Positions 11,628 to 21,529 of a stretch of 64,000 bases of DNA are shown piece after piece (position 1 is the first letter of the stretch; every line of letters begins with the position of its first letter). This DNA comes from Saxidomus purpurata (lineage: Eukaryota > Mollusca > Bivalvia > Venerida > Veneridae): NCBI GenBank assembly GCA_022818135.1, contig JAFMSR010000014.1, positions 40,443,708 to 40,507,707 of the forward strand. The letters are read 5' to 3'. Below the pieces are notes generated by a model. The model saw nothing but the letters and a program-made list of their open reading frames with translations. It was not told the DNA's origin and did no database searches. Both the position numbers and the translations under genes were made by a program.

Positions 11628-11818
11628 GTGTGTGCGAGAAATACAGAGTGTTGGATGAACACTGTGGTCCATTAGAAACGATGAATGGGCACTGTGGGTG
11701 TGGGAAAGGTATGAGCTGTCAGTGGGTTCCCTTGACTACTACACCAGCACCTGGAGGTAAAAGAAGGCTGCCGTACCACGAAGGGCCAGGCGCTTACAGA
11801 TGCGCAGTGCATGCATAG
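11628..11818 (+). CDS. Alternative terminal exon 3b of gene B (or orphan exon)
   Basis: A good acceptor (tttctag) precedes a 191-nt exon in the same phase 1 as exon 3a. If joined to exons 1-2 of gene B it gives a 124-aa peptide. It encodes six cysteines (CEKYRVLDEHC, GHCGCGKGMSC, YRC) with GGKRR in the last loop and ends CAVHA, nearly the same as exon 3 of gene A. The frame is intact, with no stop and no frameshift, so it has stayed under selection until recently or is a recent copy. It is either a mutually exclusive terminal exon or the remnant of a gene whose first exons were lost. ATTAAA occurs at 11871. Confidence 0.7.
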
Positions 11819-12177
11819 TTGTTGTCACAGGCAAACAATTTAAATGTTCTTGAAATTTTCAGGTTTCTGGATTAAAATCGGAAGATACTGTTTTTGTTTT
11901 ATTTGATTATTCAAGTTAGTTGCCGTGTGCATATTTCATACCAGTGATCAGAATTTTATATGGTAAATTCTCAATTTATTCATACAAGACATTACATTTA
12001 AGGTCCTGAAGACAGAACTTTATCCCAAGGCAGGCTTATTTTCCATTTACGGTTCTCTGAATTTCTGGTACCGGTACACTGTACAGTATGAATCACATTT
12101 TTTTCAAACTGATTAGAGTCACGGCGGCTCGATTTTGATTGGTTAAGTATTTTACATGGTAACTCTGGTCTCGTTTT

Positions 12178-12838
12178 AGGGTCATTAGCTCCAGAGCTTA
12201 TGCCATGGTGGTTTAATTGTCCGCCGTCCGTCTGTCTGTGAATTTTTACTTGATTACACTCAACAGGTCACACTTTTCATTCATTTTTCATTAAACTTTC
12301 TCAGAAGGTTGCCTGAAACATGTAGATGATCCCCTCAAAGTCACTGTGACCTCTGTTAGATATTCCTTGAGTACCCTTTACATGTCACAATTTTCACGAA
12401 ACTTGCTCAGAAGGTTGTAGATGATACCTATTGGTTTCGAGGTCAAAGGTCCAGCTGACAGTGACCCGAACTTTGAAAATATTTTCTTCTCAATACCTTG
12501 AGATCTATATGATCCATAGAACTTCATAGAATGATTGGTCTTACTGAATAGACGATCCGTACTGTTAAAGATGACCCCTATTAATTTGGTGGTCAGTTGA
12601 TCAAAGGTCAAGGTCACAGTGACCCGAACTTCAAACATTATTTCAGCTCAATATTTTGAGATCTGCTTATCAACAACATATGATGATTGGTCTTACTGAG
12701 AAGATGATCCCTACTCTTTTTGGGGTCAGTGGGTTAATGTCACAAGGACCTCATATTACAAAATATGTTCACAAAACTTACTCAGAACAGTGTAGTTAGT
12801 CCAGTAGAACGATACTGGCCCTTTCAGGCCCTTTGATT
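12178..12838 (+). repeat. Interspersed 'gccatggtggttt' element (copy 2)
   Basis: Same boundaries as the copy at 7822-8510 (gggtcattagctccagagc start, gatactggccctttcaggcc end). It was carried by the unit duplication. Confidence 0.7.
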
Positions 12839-13343
12839 GATAAAGAATAGGTATTAAAAATCACAGTGGCATCATTTTAATGAACTTACTGATTGCGTCA
12901 TATTGTTCTTAAAGAAAAGTCAGTGCACGCGATGAAGAGGACAAGAGGTATCATTACAACATTATTAACATATAATTTAGTATGCAACGTTACAGGGGAA
13001 AACTTAAACGAAAAAGACAAGTGTGATTTTGCTTCATGTTAACGTAGTATCCTGACGAACAGTTTTTTTCCTACAAAATACTTTGAAACAAATTAGACAC
13101 TATAAACGAACATTTCCCATTACCACTGAGTATTTTAAAATAGTGCATGCATTTACCATGTTGTGTTTTTTTAACAATACATGTACATTGTTCTTCAGAT
13201 ACTAAGATACGAATTTAATTAGGCTTTGTTCCCGTTAATGGATATGCTAGTTTATTTTTAGGCTTTATCTTACATTTCTATGAATCTAGATTGCACTTGT
13301 GCCCTTAAAAGATAAGGGATTTGGTGGCCACTGTTTCTAAATA

Positions 13344-14037
13344 ATGCGGCGGTCACATAGTGCCGATTATGGCTATCCTCAATGATCTGGAATGTCCTAT
13401 CATTTTCTAAACGCAGTCGCAGTCGTATATACGTTCGTAACAGAGTCCTACGGATCGGACATTGTACGGAGAGGTCGGTCAAGCACTTCCGACAGTGAGG
13501 TGCGTCCCGTAACATTCGGGAAACTCAGCTGAATTACAATCGTGACTATGTCGTGACAGATTCTGCTGTATCGGATCAAAATCGTGAAAAAGTCCTGTGT
13601 TGTCTTGACGGTGTCTGGACGGTGTCCTTTGGAACGGGCATGATCTGGAGAATTTTTTCATTGCCGTTTCTTGCGGAAAGAGTCCAGATTGTGTCCCCAG
13701 ATCTTGCCGAATGCGAACCGTGTCACCGTCGGTTTACTGTCTGATCCCTGTCGGATCGCATACGGGAATATCAGGACGCTGTCAGGACAGATTCGGTCGT
13801 TTTTTACCATGCGAAGGATACAACTAGAATCAAAATCGGATTGAGAACAGGATAATCGTGACGAATTCGGCTAGAAACGGCTGAATCGGGACGCTTCATG
13901 AACAGTATCTGATTGTTTTTGTGAATAAAATACATGTAAATACTTTTACAAATTTTGATAAAACGTTTGAATTTCCTGCCACGAATCACAGGATCTTGAT
14001 AAGACTTTTGACAATCCTGTATATGTGACTGAGGCTT
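13344..14037. mobile_element. ~690-bp insertion specific to unit C
   Basis: In unit B the text ctgtttctaaatgaggatccaca (here cut at the junction) is continuous. In unit C it is split by about 690 bases. The edges carry gcggtcacatag on the left and tatatgtgactga on the right, a weak TCACATA inverted match. The interior is GC-richer with many CGGATC/GATCCTG-like words and no long gene. It is probably a non-autonomous transposon that arrived after the duplication. Confidence 0.55.
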
Positions 14038-14190
14038 AAGGATCCATAGGTGTTCTGTATTGACATGAACTCTGCCCTCTTTTTGAAAATATGATAAAAC
14101 AACGTCAAAGGTCGAATCAGTCCTTCAGAGATAAAAAATATTAGTTTAAAGTGTTGTCAACTTACTAACGCTTGACATTAACAGAGAAAG

Positions 14191-15960
14191 ATGATGTTGT
14201 ACACTGTACTGGCACTAGCCGTGATATGCGGCATTTCTGAGGTATGAAAGATTTTGTCGTAGGTTATATGGAAAAAGTGTCATTTGCAAATTACAGAGAT
14301 AATCCGTCTGTCTGTCTGTATGTCTGTATGCTGAATTGCACATAGACTAGAAAAAACCACAGGATTCCGTCAGAACTTCTAAACAGAATAAAAACAACAG
14401 TGCGTCGATTATGTTTCTAAGAATAAATTCTTTAAAAAGGAATACTTTTATTATTTAGATTAGAGCCGCTTGCATCCCAGAAATAGTTGTCCGTGCAGTT
14501 CATATACGGTACCCGATATTGTAAACTGAATTTATTTCGATTTTTCATAGGCTGTTGTTTGCAGCAAGAACAACGCCACCTCAGCCTGTGGTACTGGAGG
14601 ATGCTGTTACTTCCTACCGTACCCAGTTCTACAATTTCTGCCCCAAGTCACAGGTCAGTAAAAAGTTTTTCCCAATCAAGTACTCTTAGAGAGGCAGGAA
14701 TCCTACTCGCCTATTCAGACTAATATATGGAAAACAGCTCTCTCTGTTTATTTTATTGTCTGTATGATATCATGAAAATGCTCTCTACATCGTAAGGGGC
14801 TAATCACAAGCCAGATCGGCTTGTAGTTATAACAAGGGATCAAGATAAACAACTAAACCAGTTGCTTTGAAAATTATTAGTTTCCATGCATTTGCCGTAT
14901 TAGTTTCCATGCATTTGCTGTATTAGTTTCCGTCCATTTGCCGTAGAGATAATGACATTATTACAATGCCGGCACATTTTTACTTGTCTTTTCCGTTCGG
15001 AAAGGCAAGTTCAATCCATCATTCTTCATCCGCATTTTCCGTTTTATTGGACATGTCGGTTAGAATCTATAGAAATTCAAGAGAGTAAAACTAGACTGTC
15101 GCTTAAAGTATGTGGTGGTGTTTGGAGTTGCTAGGTTTCTTACACTGTGTAATTTTACACGTCGGTTTTAAACCAAATGTAGCTTAAATATATACTCTAG
15201 TGGATTAAATGTCTCTTTAAATTATTCAACTGAGTCTTTGACAAATATTGTTCTGCTATTTCACGTTTATATCGTCTTCTGATGGATATCTAGCGTGCGA
15301 AACCTATACGGAAAAGTGATATCTGGATAGCCTACCTTAATTTGCGGGCGGCTGTGGGTTTAATCCCTGGCCGTGTCATACCAAAGACGTGAAAAATGGT
15401 ACCTGTAGCCACCTGTGCTCGGAGCTTCCTTGATATTGTTCTTAGCATTAAAGAGGTGGTGTCAGGGGGCTAAGTTCGCGGAAAGGTGCGGTCGTCATGT
15501 CACAAACTGGCATGATTCAAATCACCAGTAATCGAAAATTTCGGGTAGCTGCGGACGTTAAAGGGCGTTAATCTCGGCCCTAGTAAATCACTTTTAATGT
15601 GTTTGTACGTTATGGTGTATTGAATTATCAAATTAATGTAAAGTGAAATGTACTTGATTCCATTTTGATGAAAACGCCGTCTACAATACATTGTAGTTGC
15701 AGTGTGTATCTTTTTTACATAGATGTTTATTACGGATTATTTTACTTATTTCACATCTACACCTACATTAAAACATAATTTCAGGTGTTTGTAAAACATA
15801 TCATTTACAAGACGAACATTGCAACCCATCAGAGTTTGCCTGCGGGTGCGGTCCCGGATTGAGCTGTCAGTGGGTCCCGCAACATGAAGCCTACAAATGT
15901 GCACCCGGTACTCACATAACATGTCCTTCGTGTGCTAGTATTTTACACTTACTTGGTTGA
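14191..15960 (+). CDS. Astakine/prokineticin-like secreted peptide, gene C (divergent)
   Basis: Exons are 14191-14241, 14551-14653 and 15785-15960, giving 109 aa with the same phases as A and B. The signal peptide is identical to that of A. Exon 2 is 30 nt shorter: C-x8-C-x4-CC is kept (CGTGGCC), but the dibasic KR loop is lost. Exon 3 is of the 3a type (TYHLQDEHC, CGCGPGLSC, YKC). It lacks about 14 residues of the last loop, including the KR, and has lost the ancestral stop. A small deletion after CAP shifts the frame into former 3'UTR and adds a tail of about 18 residues with two extra cysteines (ITCPSCAS), making 12 in the mature part. It may be a diverged functional paralogue or an early pseudogene. 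The intact splice sites and frame favour the former. Confidence 0.72.
14876..14946. repeat. Short tandem repeat, ~24 bp x3, intron 2 of gene C
   Basis: Three copies of tagtttccatgcatttgccg(tatt), with small changes. Confidence 0.8.
15300..15560 (+). repeat. SINE-like repeat in intron 2 of gene C
   Basis: A head with B-box-like gtgggtttaatccctggcc is followed by cataccaaagacgtg, aaaatggtacctgtagcc and gagttcgcggaaaggtgcgg-like sequence. It is shared with gene B intron 2 (10380-10590). Confidence 0.5.
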
Positions 15961-16387
15961 AATGTTTGACTGTATCTCAAATTTGCCATAATTACACGTT
16001 TATTCAAAGAACCACTGGCAGTTCCGCGTTGTTGTAATTCGCGTATCCTTTCCCAAACCTTATTTTTTCTAAGATGGATACTTCTAGTATAACACAAATG
16101 AAGGCACGTGAATAACATAAAAGCGCTGTAAAGAAAAGAAGTATGTTCTACATTCCAGGTATCTCCATGTCACGAACCAAAAATATAAGAACGGTTTATC
16201 AATAAACTGACATTTTACAAGATTTGCTGAAAATAAAATTCCATTTTTGAATTTACCAATATAAAGGCGATGTCATGGAAAGACAGGAAGACGGTACTTT
16301 TTTATTTCCGTCGATGTTTACTCGACATTAATATCATTCTACGTCGACAGTTTACAAGACAGTCACCCGTTGTATGCCCTGATGAAA
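15961..16387 (+). other. Downstream flank of gene C
   Basis: The first part is homologous to the sequence after exon 3a of gene B (catttgccataattaca, ttccgcgttgttg). After that it is AT-rich with no recognised feature. Confidence 0.45.
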
Positions 16388-16870
16388 TCACGGGTTAAGT
16401 TAAGATGCAGTGATACTGGTGTAAGTGAAGATGCAAAGTGATATTGGTGTAAGTCAAGATGCAAGGTTCGGTGTACTTGTCAAGGGATATTGGGGTTAAG
16501 ATGCAAGGTGATATCTGTAAGTCAAGATGCAAGGTGATATCGGTGTAAGTCTTGATTCAAGGTGATATTGGTGTAAGTTAAGATGCAAGGTGATACTGGT
16601 GTAAGTAAAGAAGCCATGTTGGTGTAAGTAAAGAAGCCATGTTGGTGTAAGTAAAGATGCAAAGCTATATTGGTGTAAGTAAAGATGCAAGGTGATGTTG
16701 GTTTAATTAAATATGCAAAGCCATGTTGGTGTAAGTAAAGATGCAAAGCTATATTGGTGTAAGTTAAAATGCAAGGTAATATTGGTGTAAATCAAGATGC
16801 AAGGTAATATTGGTGTAAATCAAGATGCAAGGTGATATTGGTGTAAATAAAGATGCAAGGTGATATTTTA
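16388..16870. repeat. ~28-bp minisatellite array downstream of gene C
   Basis: The monomer is about GATGCAAGGTGATATTGGTG + TAAGTCAA, about 17 copies, of the same family as 4234-5128 and 11190-11225. In unit B this repeat lies between exons 3a and 3b. Here the 3a-type exon is upstream, but no 3b exon follows. Confidence 0.88.
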
Positions 16871-17690
16871 AATGCATTTATTTATTTATTCAGATCTTCA
16901 AAAAAACACCAAAAAGAAACATTTTTTTTACAGAAATTATCAATAAAAGCTTTCTTTAGCACTCAAAAATAAAGCACAGCAACATAGCACTAGCTGTATG
17001 GTATATAACTCATTTATAACTCATTTACATAATCTCTTAAAATAGTATAACAAACTTAACAATTCAAATACTCCTTTAAGATAAAAAAGTAAACAACAAA
17101 TATTTCAAACATTAAAAATTAAGTAGAAATATATGAACCAAAACATGCTGAACTTGTTTATATATCTCTAACACAGGTAACTTGCTAACGAAAGAGCAAG
17201 ACGTTTCAGCAATACTGGAAAACCGAAATTATGATGCCGTAAAGATGGCGTACCTTTTCTCTTCTAGCACATAACAAAACTTATATTTATCTAAACGCAA
17301 TTACCTGGAATTACTACAAAAAATCGAAATATCAAACATTATCAACTTGCGTTATCTCTCAAGTTTGTAATGTTATTTCAGGAAATGATTAAAGTAATCT
17401 AATATACATGTACATTGTAAATGCTAAAACATTAAAATCATCAAAAGTAAAACTTTTATATAACTACGACATCAGCAAAGAAAGTACACCTTTGGGTGTG
17501 TTACATGTATGTCAATAAAACATTAAAATGTATAACCATAACTACAAAAGCAAAAAAGTTTATATACATTTGTATGTGTGTTTCCAGTCTGTCGACCGAT
17601 CTTAACTTTGCACTGCCGACGTTAAAACTTTTTTTATCAGAAAATGACCAAAAAGGCAAATTTTCATGTGGTTTTAAGCCAAAATTAAAA
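16871..17690. other. AT-rich sequence without recognised genes
   Basis: Strongly A/T-rich. No exon with splice sites, tandem repeat or clear element boundary was seen. Confidence 0.4.
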
Positions 17691-18650
17691 CAAGAGGGCC
17701 AAAATGGCCCTAAATCGCTCACCTTAGTACAAGTCCACTTGCCTGGTGGAAGATCACTAGACAATGATGTATACCAAACAAGTGCCACCCGCCCCCCGGG
17801 CAAGGTCAATTTTGACCCCAGGGGCATAATTTGAACAAACTTTGAAGAGGTCTACTAGGCAATGCTACATGCCAAATATCTAAGCTCTAGGCATTGTGCT
17901 TTCAGAATGAAGATCTTCAAAGTTTTTCCTATATAAGCCTATGCAAAACTAAGTGACCCCCTCCCGTGTGGTATCAATTTTGACTAGGGGGTCATAATTT
18001 GAACAATCTTGATAGAGGTCCACTAGCCGATGCTAAATGCCAATATCTAAGCTCTAGGCATTGTGCTTTCAGAATGAAGATCTTCAAAGTTTTTCCTATA
18101 TAAGCCTATGCAAAACTAAGTGTCCACCTGTGCGGGGTCAATTTTGACCCGGGGGTCATAATTTGAACAATTTTGATAGAGGTCCACTAGACAATGCTAC
18201 ATGCCAAATATCTGAGCTCTAGGCCTTGTGGTTTCAGAGAAGAAGATTTTTAAAGTTTTTCCTATATAAAGCCTATGCAAAACTAAGTGACCACCCGTGA
18301 GGGGTCAATTTTGACCCGGGGGTCATAATTTGAACAATCTTGGTAGAGGTCTACTAGACAATGCTACATGCCAAATATCTAAGCTCTAGGCCTTGTGGTT
18401 TCAGAGAAGAAGATTTTTAAAGTTTTTCCTATTTGTTGCCATAGCAACCAGAGTTCTGCATGGAATGGAGTTCTTTTAACAACTTTGATAGAGTTTCATG
18501 CAAGGAACATCCCTGCAAAGTCTCATCAACATTGGCCCAGTGGTTTCAGAGGAGATGTCGTTTGAAGGAAATGGTGGACGTACGATGGACGCCGGACGGA
18601 ATGCGATCCTAATAGCTCACTCTGGCACTTTGTGCCAGGTGAGCTAAAAA
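17691..18650 (-). repeat. Interspersed gagctatt-type element, inverted copy
   Basis: The reverse strand begins tagctcacctggcacaaagt/gccagagtgagctatt and ends aaggtgagcgatttagggcc...ggccctcttg. The body consists of about 190-bp tandem sub-repeats around aactaagtg.cc..ccgtg..ggtcaattttgac, about four copies. Two overlapping opposite-strand frames of more than 100 codons at 17496-17834 fall partly in it and are not genes. Confidence 0.8.
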
Positions 18651-19195
18651 TGCCGGCATTATTTTTTTTAACAAAGAGACCGGAAACGCGTTTTTTTAGG
18701 CCTTACCAAACTTTGAAATCGTGCGTATTCCAGTGGGAAAAATAATATTTCTAAATCATGCATACTTAACTAACAGTACTGAGATTGTATAAAATGAGTA
18801 AAAAAATAAAACAAACAAATAATTGATAGAAATTGAAAAAATACTGGCCCAGCCAATAGAAAAGCTGCATTACAAACAGTGAGTTTGATTAACAGATCTT
18901 GCCGGCATTACAAATGTATGTTCATAGTTTAAAATACAAAACCTTTGCTAATTTTGGCTTTGCAGAAGTCGCATTGGCAAAAAGAAATCATTTTTGATCT
19001 GGTTACCCGGTGTCCAAAACGTTCCCGTCATTATTCAACCGTCTTCGGCCAAAAATGTTATTGTTATATTTCGAAGAATATCTTTTTTCAGCTTACACAT
19101 ACCCAAAAAAAATGGCATTGCTCTCTTAGCATTATGAGCGTTATTTTTCACTAGCCTTAATGTTCTCTAAACATTTACACCTACTAAACCCACTT
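18651..19195. other. Unassigned sequence
   Basis: GCCGGCATTA occurs at both about 18652 and about 18901, possibly the ends of a small degraded element of about 250 bp. No gene is supported. Confidence 0.35.
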
Positions 19196-19428
19196 TGAAC
19201 GCTTTATTTACATCATTGCTTGGTGTGTTACACAATGTCTGTATCTTTGCAACGCTTTATTAAGCACCATTGGTATGTTACACAATGTCTGTATCATTGC
19301 AACGCTTTATTGAGCACCATTTGTATGGACCACTCGGTTAAAAGCCGAGTGATTCCGAGGAGTTACACAATGTCTGTATCATTGCAACGCTTTATTTAGC
19401 ACCATTGGTGTGTGACACATTGTCTATA
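19196..19428. repeat. ~60-65-bp tandem repeat overlapping the 3' end of a minus-strand gene
   Basis: The unit acacaatgtctgtatc.ttgcaacgctttatt.agcaccatt occurs three times, the last pair separated by a cactcggttaaaagccgagtg hairpin. The final copy contains the stop codon and last residues of the minus-strand exon at 19396-19586, so the repeat overlaps the coding end. Confidence 0.75.
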
Positions 19429-20020
19429 TTTAGCCCCAGACGACGGGAGACTTGGAAGGCCCTTGCTCAAACGTTTGTGTCTGTTTCCCTGATTCTTGGC
19501 GGTTTCCTTCCGAACTGCAACTTCCGTCTTACTCGGCTTAATGTAACTGAAGTTAAAAACAATATTGTCAACGGGACCAACATCTTCTGCAAAACTTGCA
19601 CTTTCTAAATACTACAAACATGTATGTACTCGTAACAGATTCTAAGTACCCATTTGCATCTAGGGTGGGCATACAAAGTTTCTTGATCGAAAGATAGAAC
19701 AGAGACAGTGGTAGGATTTCGAACCCATGGACATTCGATCATAGGTCAGTGATCGAAACCATCTGGCCCTTTCGTGATATAGGTGAATAAGGTACAGTCT
19801 GAAACTATTATCTACATACCTGATGGTGCCACAACACTGTCGCTCTGGCCAGGAACTTCCGGGGACTGCTTATAATGCCCGTTCCTTCTTGCAGCTTCAT
19901 ACTTCCGCGTGACGCGCCGTTGTTTCCGTGACGTTGACTGTGACGTCGAAGTTACGTCCCTAAGTTCAACTGTGACAGGACTACAGCAAACTTTCCGCCA
20001 TGTTCCCCAAGCATCATCCA
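19396..20020 (-). CDS. Last two exons of an unidentified protein gene (partial)
   Basis: The exons are 20020-19820 and 19586-19396 on the minus strand. Four independent signals agree: acceptor ttttacag at 20021, donor GTATGT at 19819, acceptor tttgcag at 19587, and matching phase 1 across the intron. They encode 129 aa after the first split codon. The first exon has DDAWGTWRKVCCSPVTVEL followed by a basic, Ser/Thr-rich stretch (SRKQRRVTRKYEAARRNGHY). The second has a hydrophobic/basic segment (NIVFNFSYIKPSKTEVAVRK), a tetrabasic-like RHKR and a C-terminal CVTHQWC. No family was recognised. CCSPVTVEL is vaguely like the core of cystine-knot growth factors (PDGF/VEGF), but the usual C-x-C tail is not convincing. 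Upstream exons were not found in the window. An antisense SINE lies in the intron. Confidence 0.6.
19690..19785 (-). repeat. tRNA-derived SINE head (minus strand)
   Basis: On the reverse strand ggttt.gatcactgacctat (A-box region) precedes GGGTTCGAAATCC (B-box-like, 19714-19726) with tRNA-like spacing. It is not an intact tRNA gene, since no closed acceptor stem was found. Confidence 0.55.
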
Positions 20021-20099
20021 CTGTAAAACATTATATACCAAATATATCTACATATATACTACAAAATTCACACGCATTCTGGAATATCTTGTTACAAAA

Positions 20100-20970
20100 T
20101 GCATAAACACTAACTAACCGTGGCATTTCGTCCATTCAAAATAACGTGATCTCAAAATGTACAAATATTAACTCTAAACCAACTGACGAATCTGCTTCAG
20201 TTTCCCGTGCAGATCATGATTTTCATGGTCTACACTGTTCGCATGAATAGGTACAAACAAGAATCCATATGAACAATACATTGTATATGGTACTACCTAA
20301 ACTGCAAAATAGTAAAACAGATAAATTGTGCAATCATATACTGTAGCCAAGCTCCACAGGATTTAAGAAGCACAGGAAAAAAATGATATGCTACACAGGG
20401 AAACGCTGTCATCTGCCCACAACTTTTTTTAATACAAATAACTTGTTCTGTATTAATTTATTTCTTGGGTTTTCGTATCATGTGCGAAATCTGCAGTTTT
20501 TTTTATTCACCACTTATCGTTGATCGAGTATCAGTGCTTCGCTAAGATTATAATATCTTGTAAACAAACATCTTAATTACTGCAGTTAATCACGATACGT
20601 CTAAATACAGGATAAATCAAAGATAAATCATTTAAATAATAACTATCTTTTAACCTTATCTAATATCTTAGTTGATCCATTTGTGATATCAACAAAGCAT
20701 CTGTTATTTATCTGTATTCTTGAGCTATATCAATTACAATCTATGATTGTAGTCTTTATTTTTCTAAAAGCCGTGCTTAGTTAAAGTCCATGTTCGGTAA
20801 AGTGCGTTGTTTGAGTTATTAAAGCCGCATTTGGTTTCGTATTTTTATAAGTTCATTTTTGGGGAATCTAGATTAAAAGGAAGATACGTCAAATATAATT
20901 TCTCGTACAAGGTGAAAAACTGCAGAGAAATGGGTTCGCACTAGATACACCTCAACCCTGTATACAGAAC
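20100..20970. other. Region without recognised features
   Basis: AT-rich. No splice-flanked coding segment was identified on either strand. Upstream exons of the 19.4-20.0 kb minus-strand gene may be hidden here but could not be supported. Confidence 0.35.
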
Positions 20971-20975
20971 TCATC

Positions 20976-21017
20976 ATGGTTACCAAGCGGAATCCAAGAG
21001 CTTTGAACATCGACTAC
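20976..21017 (+). CDS. Candidate first coding exon (14 aa)
   Basis: An ATG is followed by 14 codons (MVTKRNPRALNIDY) and a near-perfect donor, GTGAGTAAG, in phase 0. No downstream exon in this window could be joined to it with confidence. It could be the 5' end of a gene transcribed to the right, or chance. No function is proposed. Confidence 0.3.
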
Positions 21018-21529
21018 GTGAGTAAGTAGTATCTACAGAAAATATCTGAGGATTAATTTTGAAAAAGTGATTATAATTAAGATTGGTTTTACAGGGTTTA
21101 TTTAGTATTTTTTCTTTGGAAGGTTGGACGTTGATGGTAAATCATTTTGTGTGCGTGTAAGAGGGTCAGTCGAGAAAACGAAATGGAGTCGGTCACAGAG
21201 CAGAGAAAGTAGGAAAGACCATCTTTTTCGCTTCTTATAGCTTGCATCATTTATCATAAAACTATTGCACATTAATCTGACTATAGCAATACTTATACGC
21301 TCGTGCGTACCATGTATGCGTCCGTGCATTCATTCGATTTTGTAATTCCATGATCGATTCCCAAAGTATGTGGTGATTTTTGTAAGTCCGTCGATTGTGC
21401 AAATAGTCTGGAACTATGATCAATTGTTACAAATGAGAAATACAAATGTAGCTATTCTGTATACATGTATGTAAAACTTTCCCAAAATAAGAAAACTTGG
21501 ATGTTTCGTCTTGAAAAATGACAAAAGTC
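21018..21529. other. Region without recognised features
   Basis: Nothing supported beyond the donor at 21018. Confidence 0.35.

Larger units (their letters stand above)
11903..14190 (+). repeat. Segmental duplication block upstream of gene C
   Basis: It is collinear with 7530-9175. It differs by point changes, small indels and one large insertion (about 13344-14037) that is absent from the gene B flank. Confidence 0.75.

Noticed and set aside
16496..16746. Minus-strand frames rich in HLYLHQH repeats
   Set aside because: They are translations of the 28-bp minisatellite, with no splice or start context.
17496..17834. Overlapping opposite-strand frames of 108-112 codons
   Set aside because: Part lies in an interspersed element present elsewhere in the window; no splice signals and no family.
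19820..20020. Thrombospondin type 1 repeat or PDGF/VEGF domain from WGTWRKVCCSPV
   Set aside because: Only a short resemblance; the rest of the cysteine pattern of either domain is absent.
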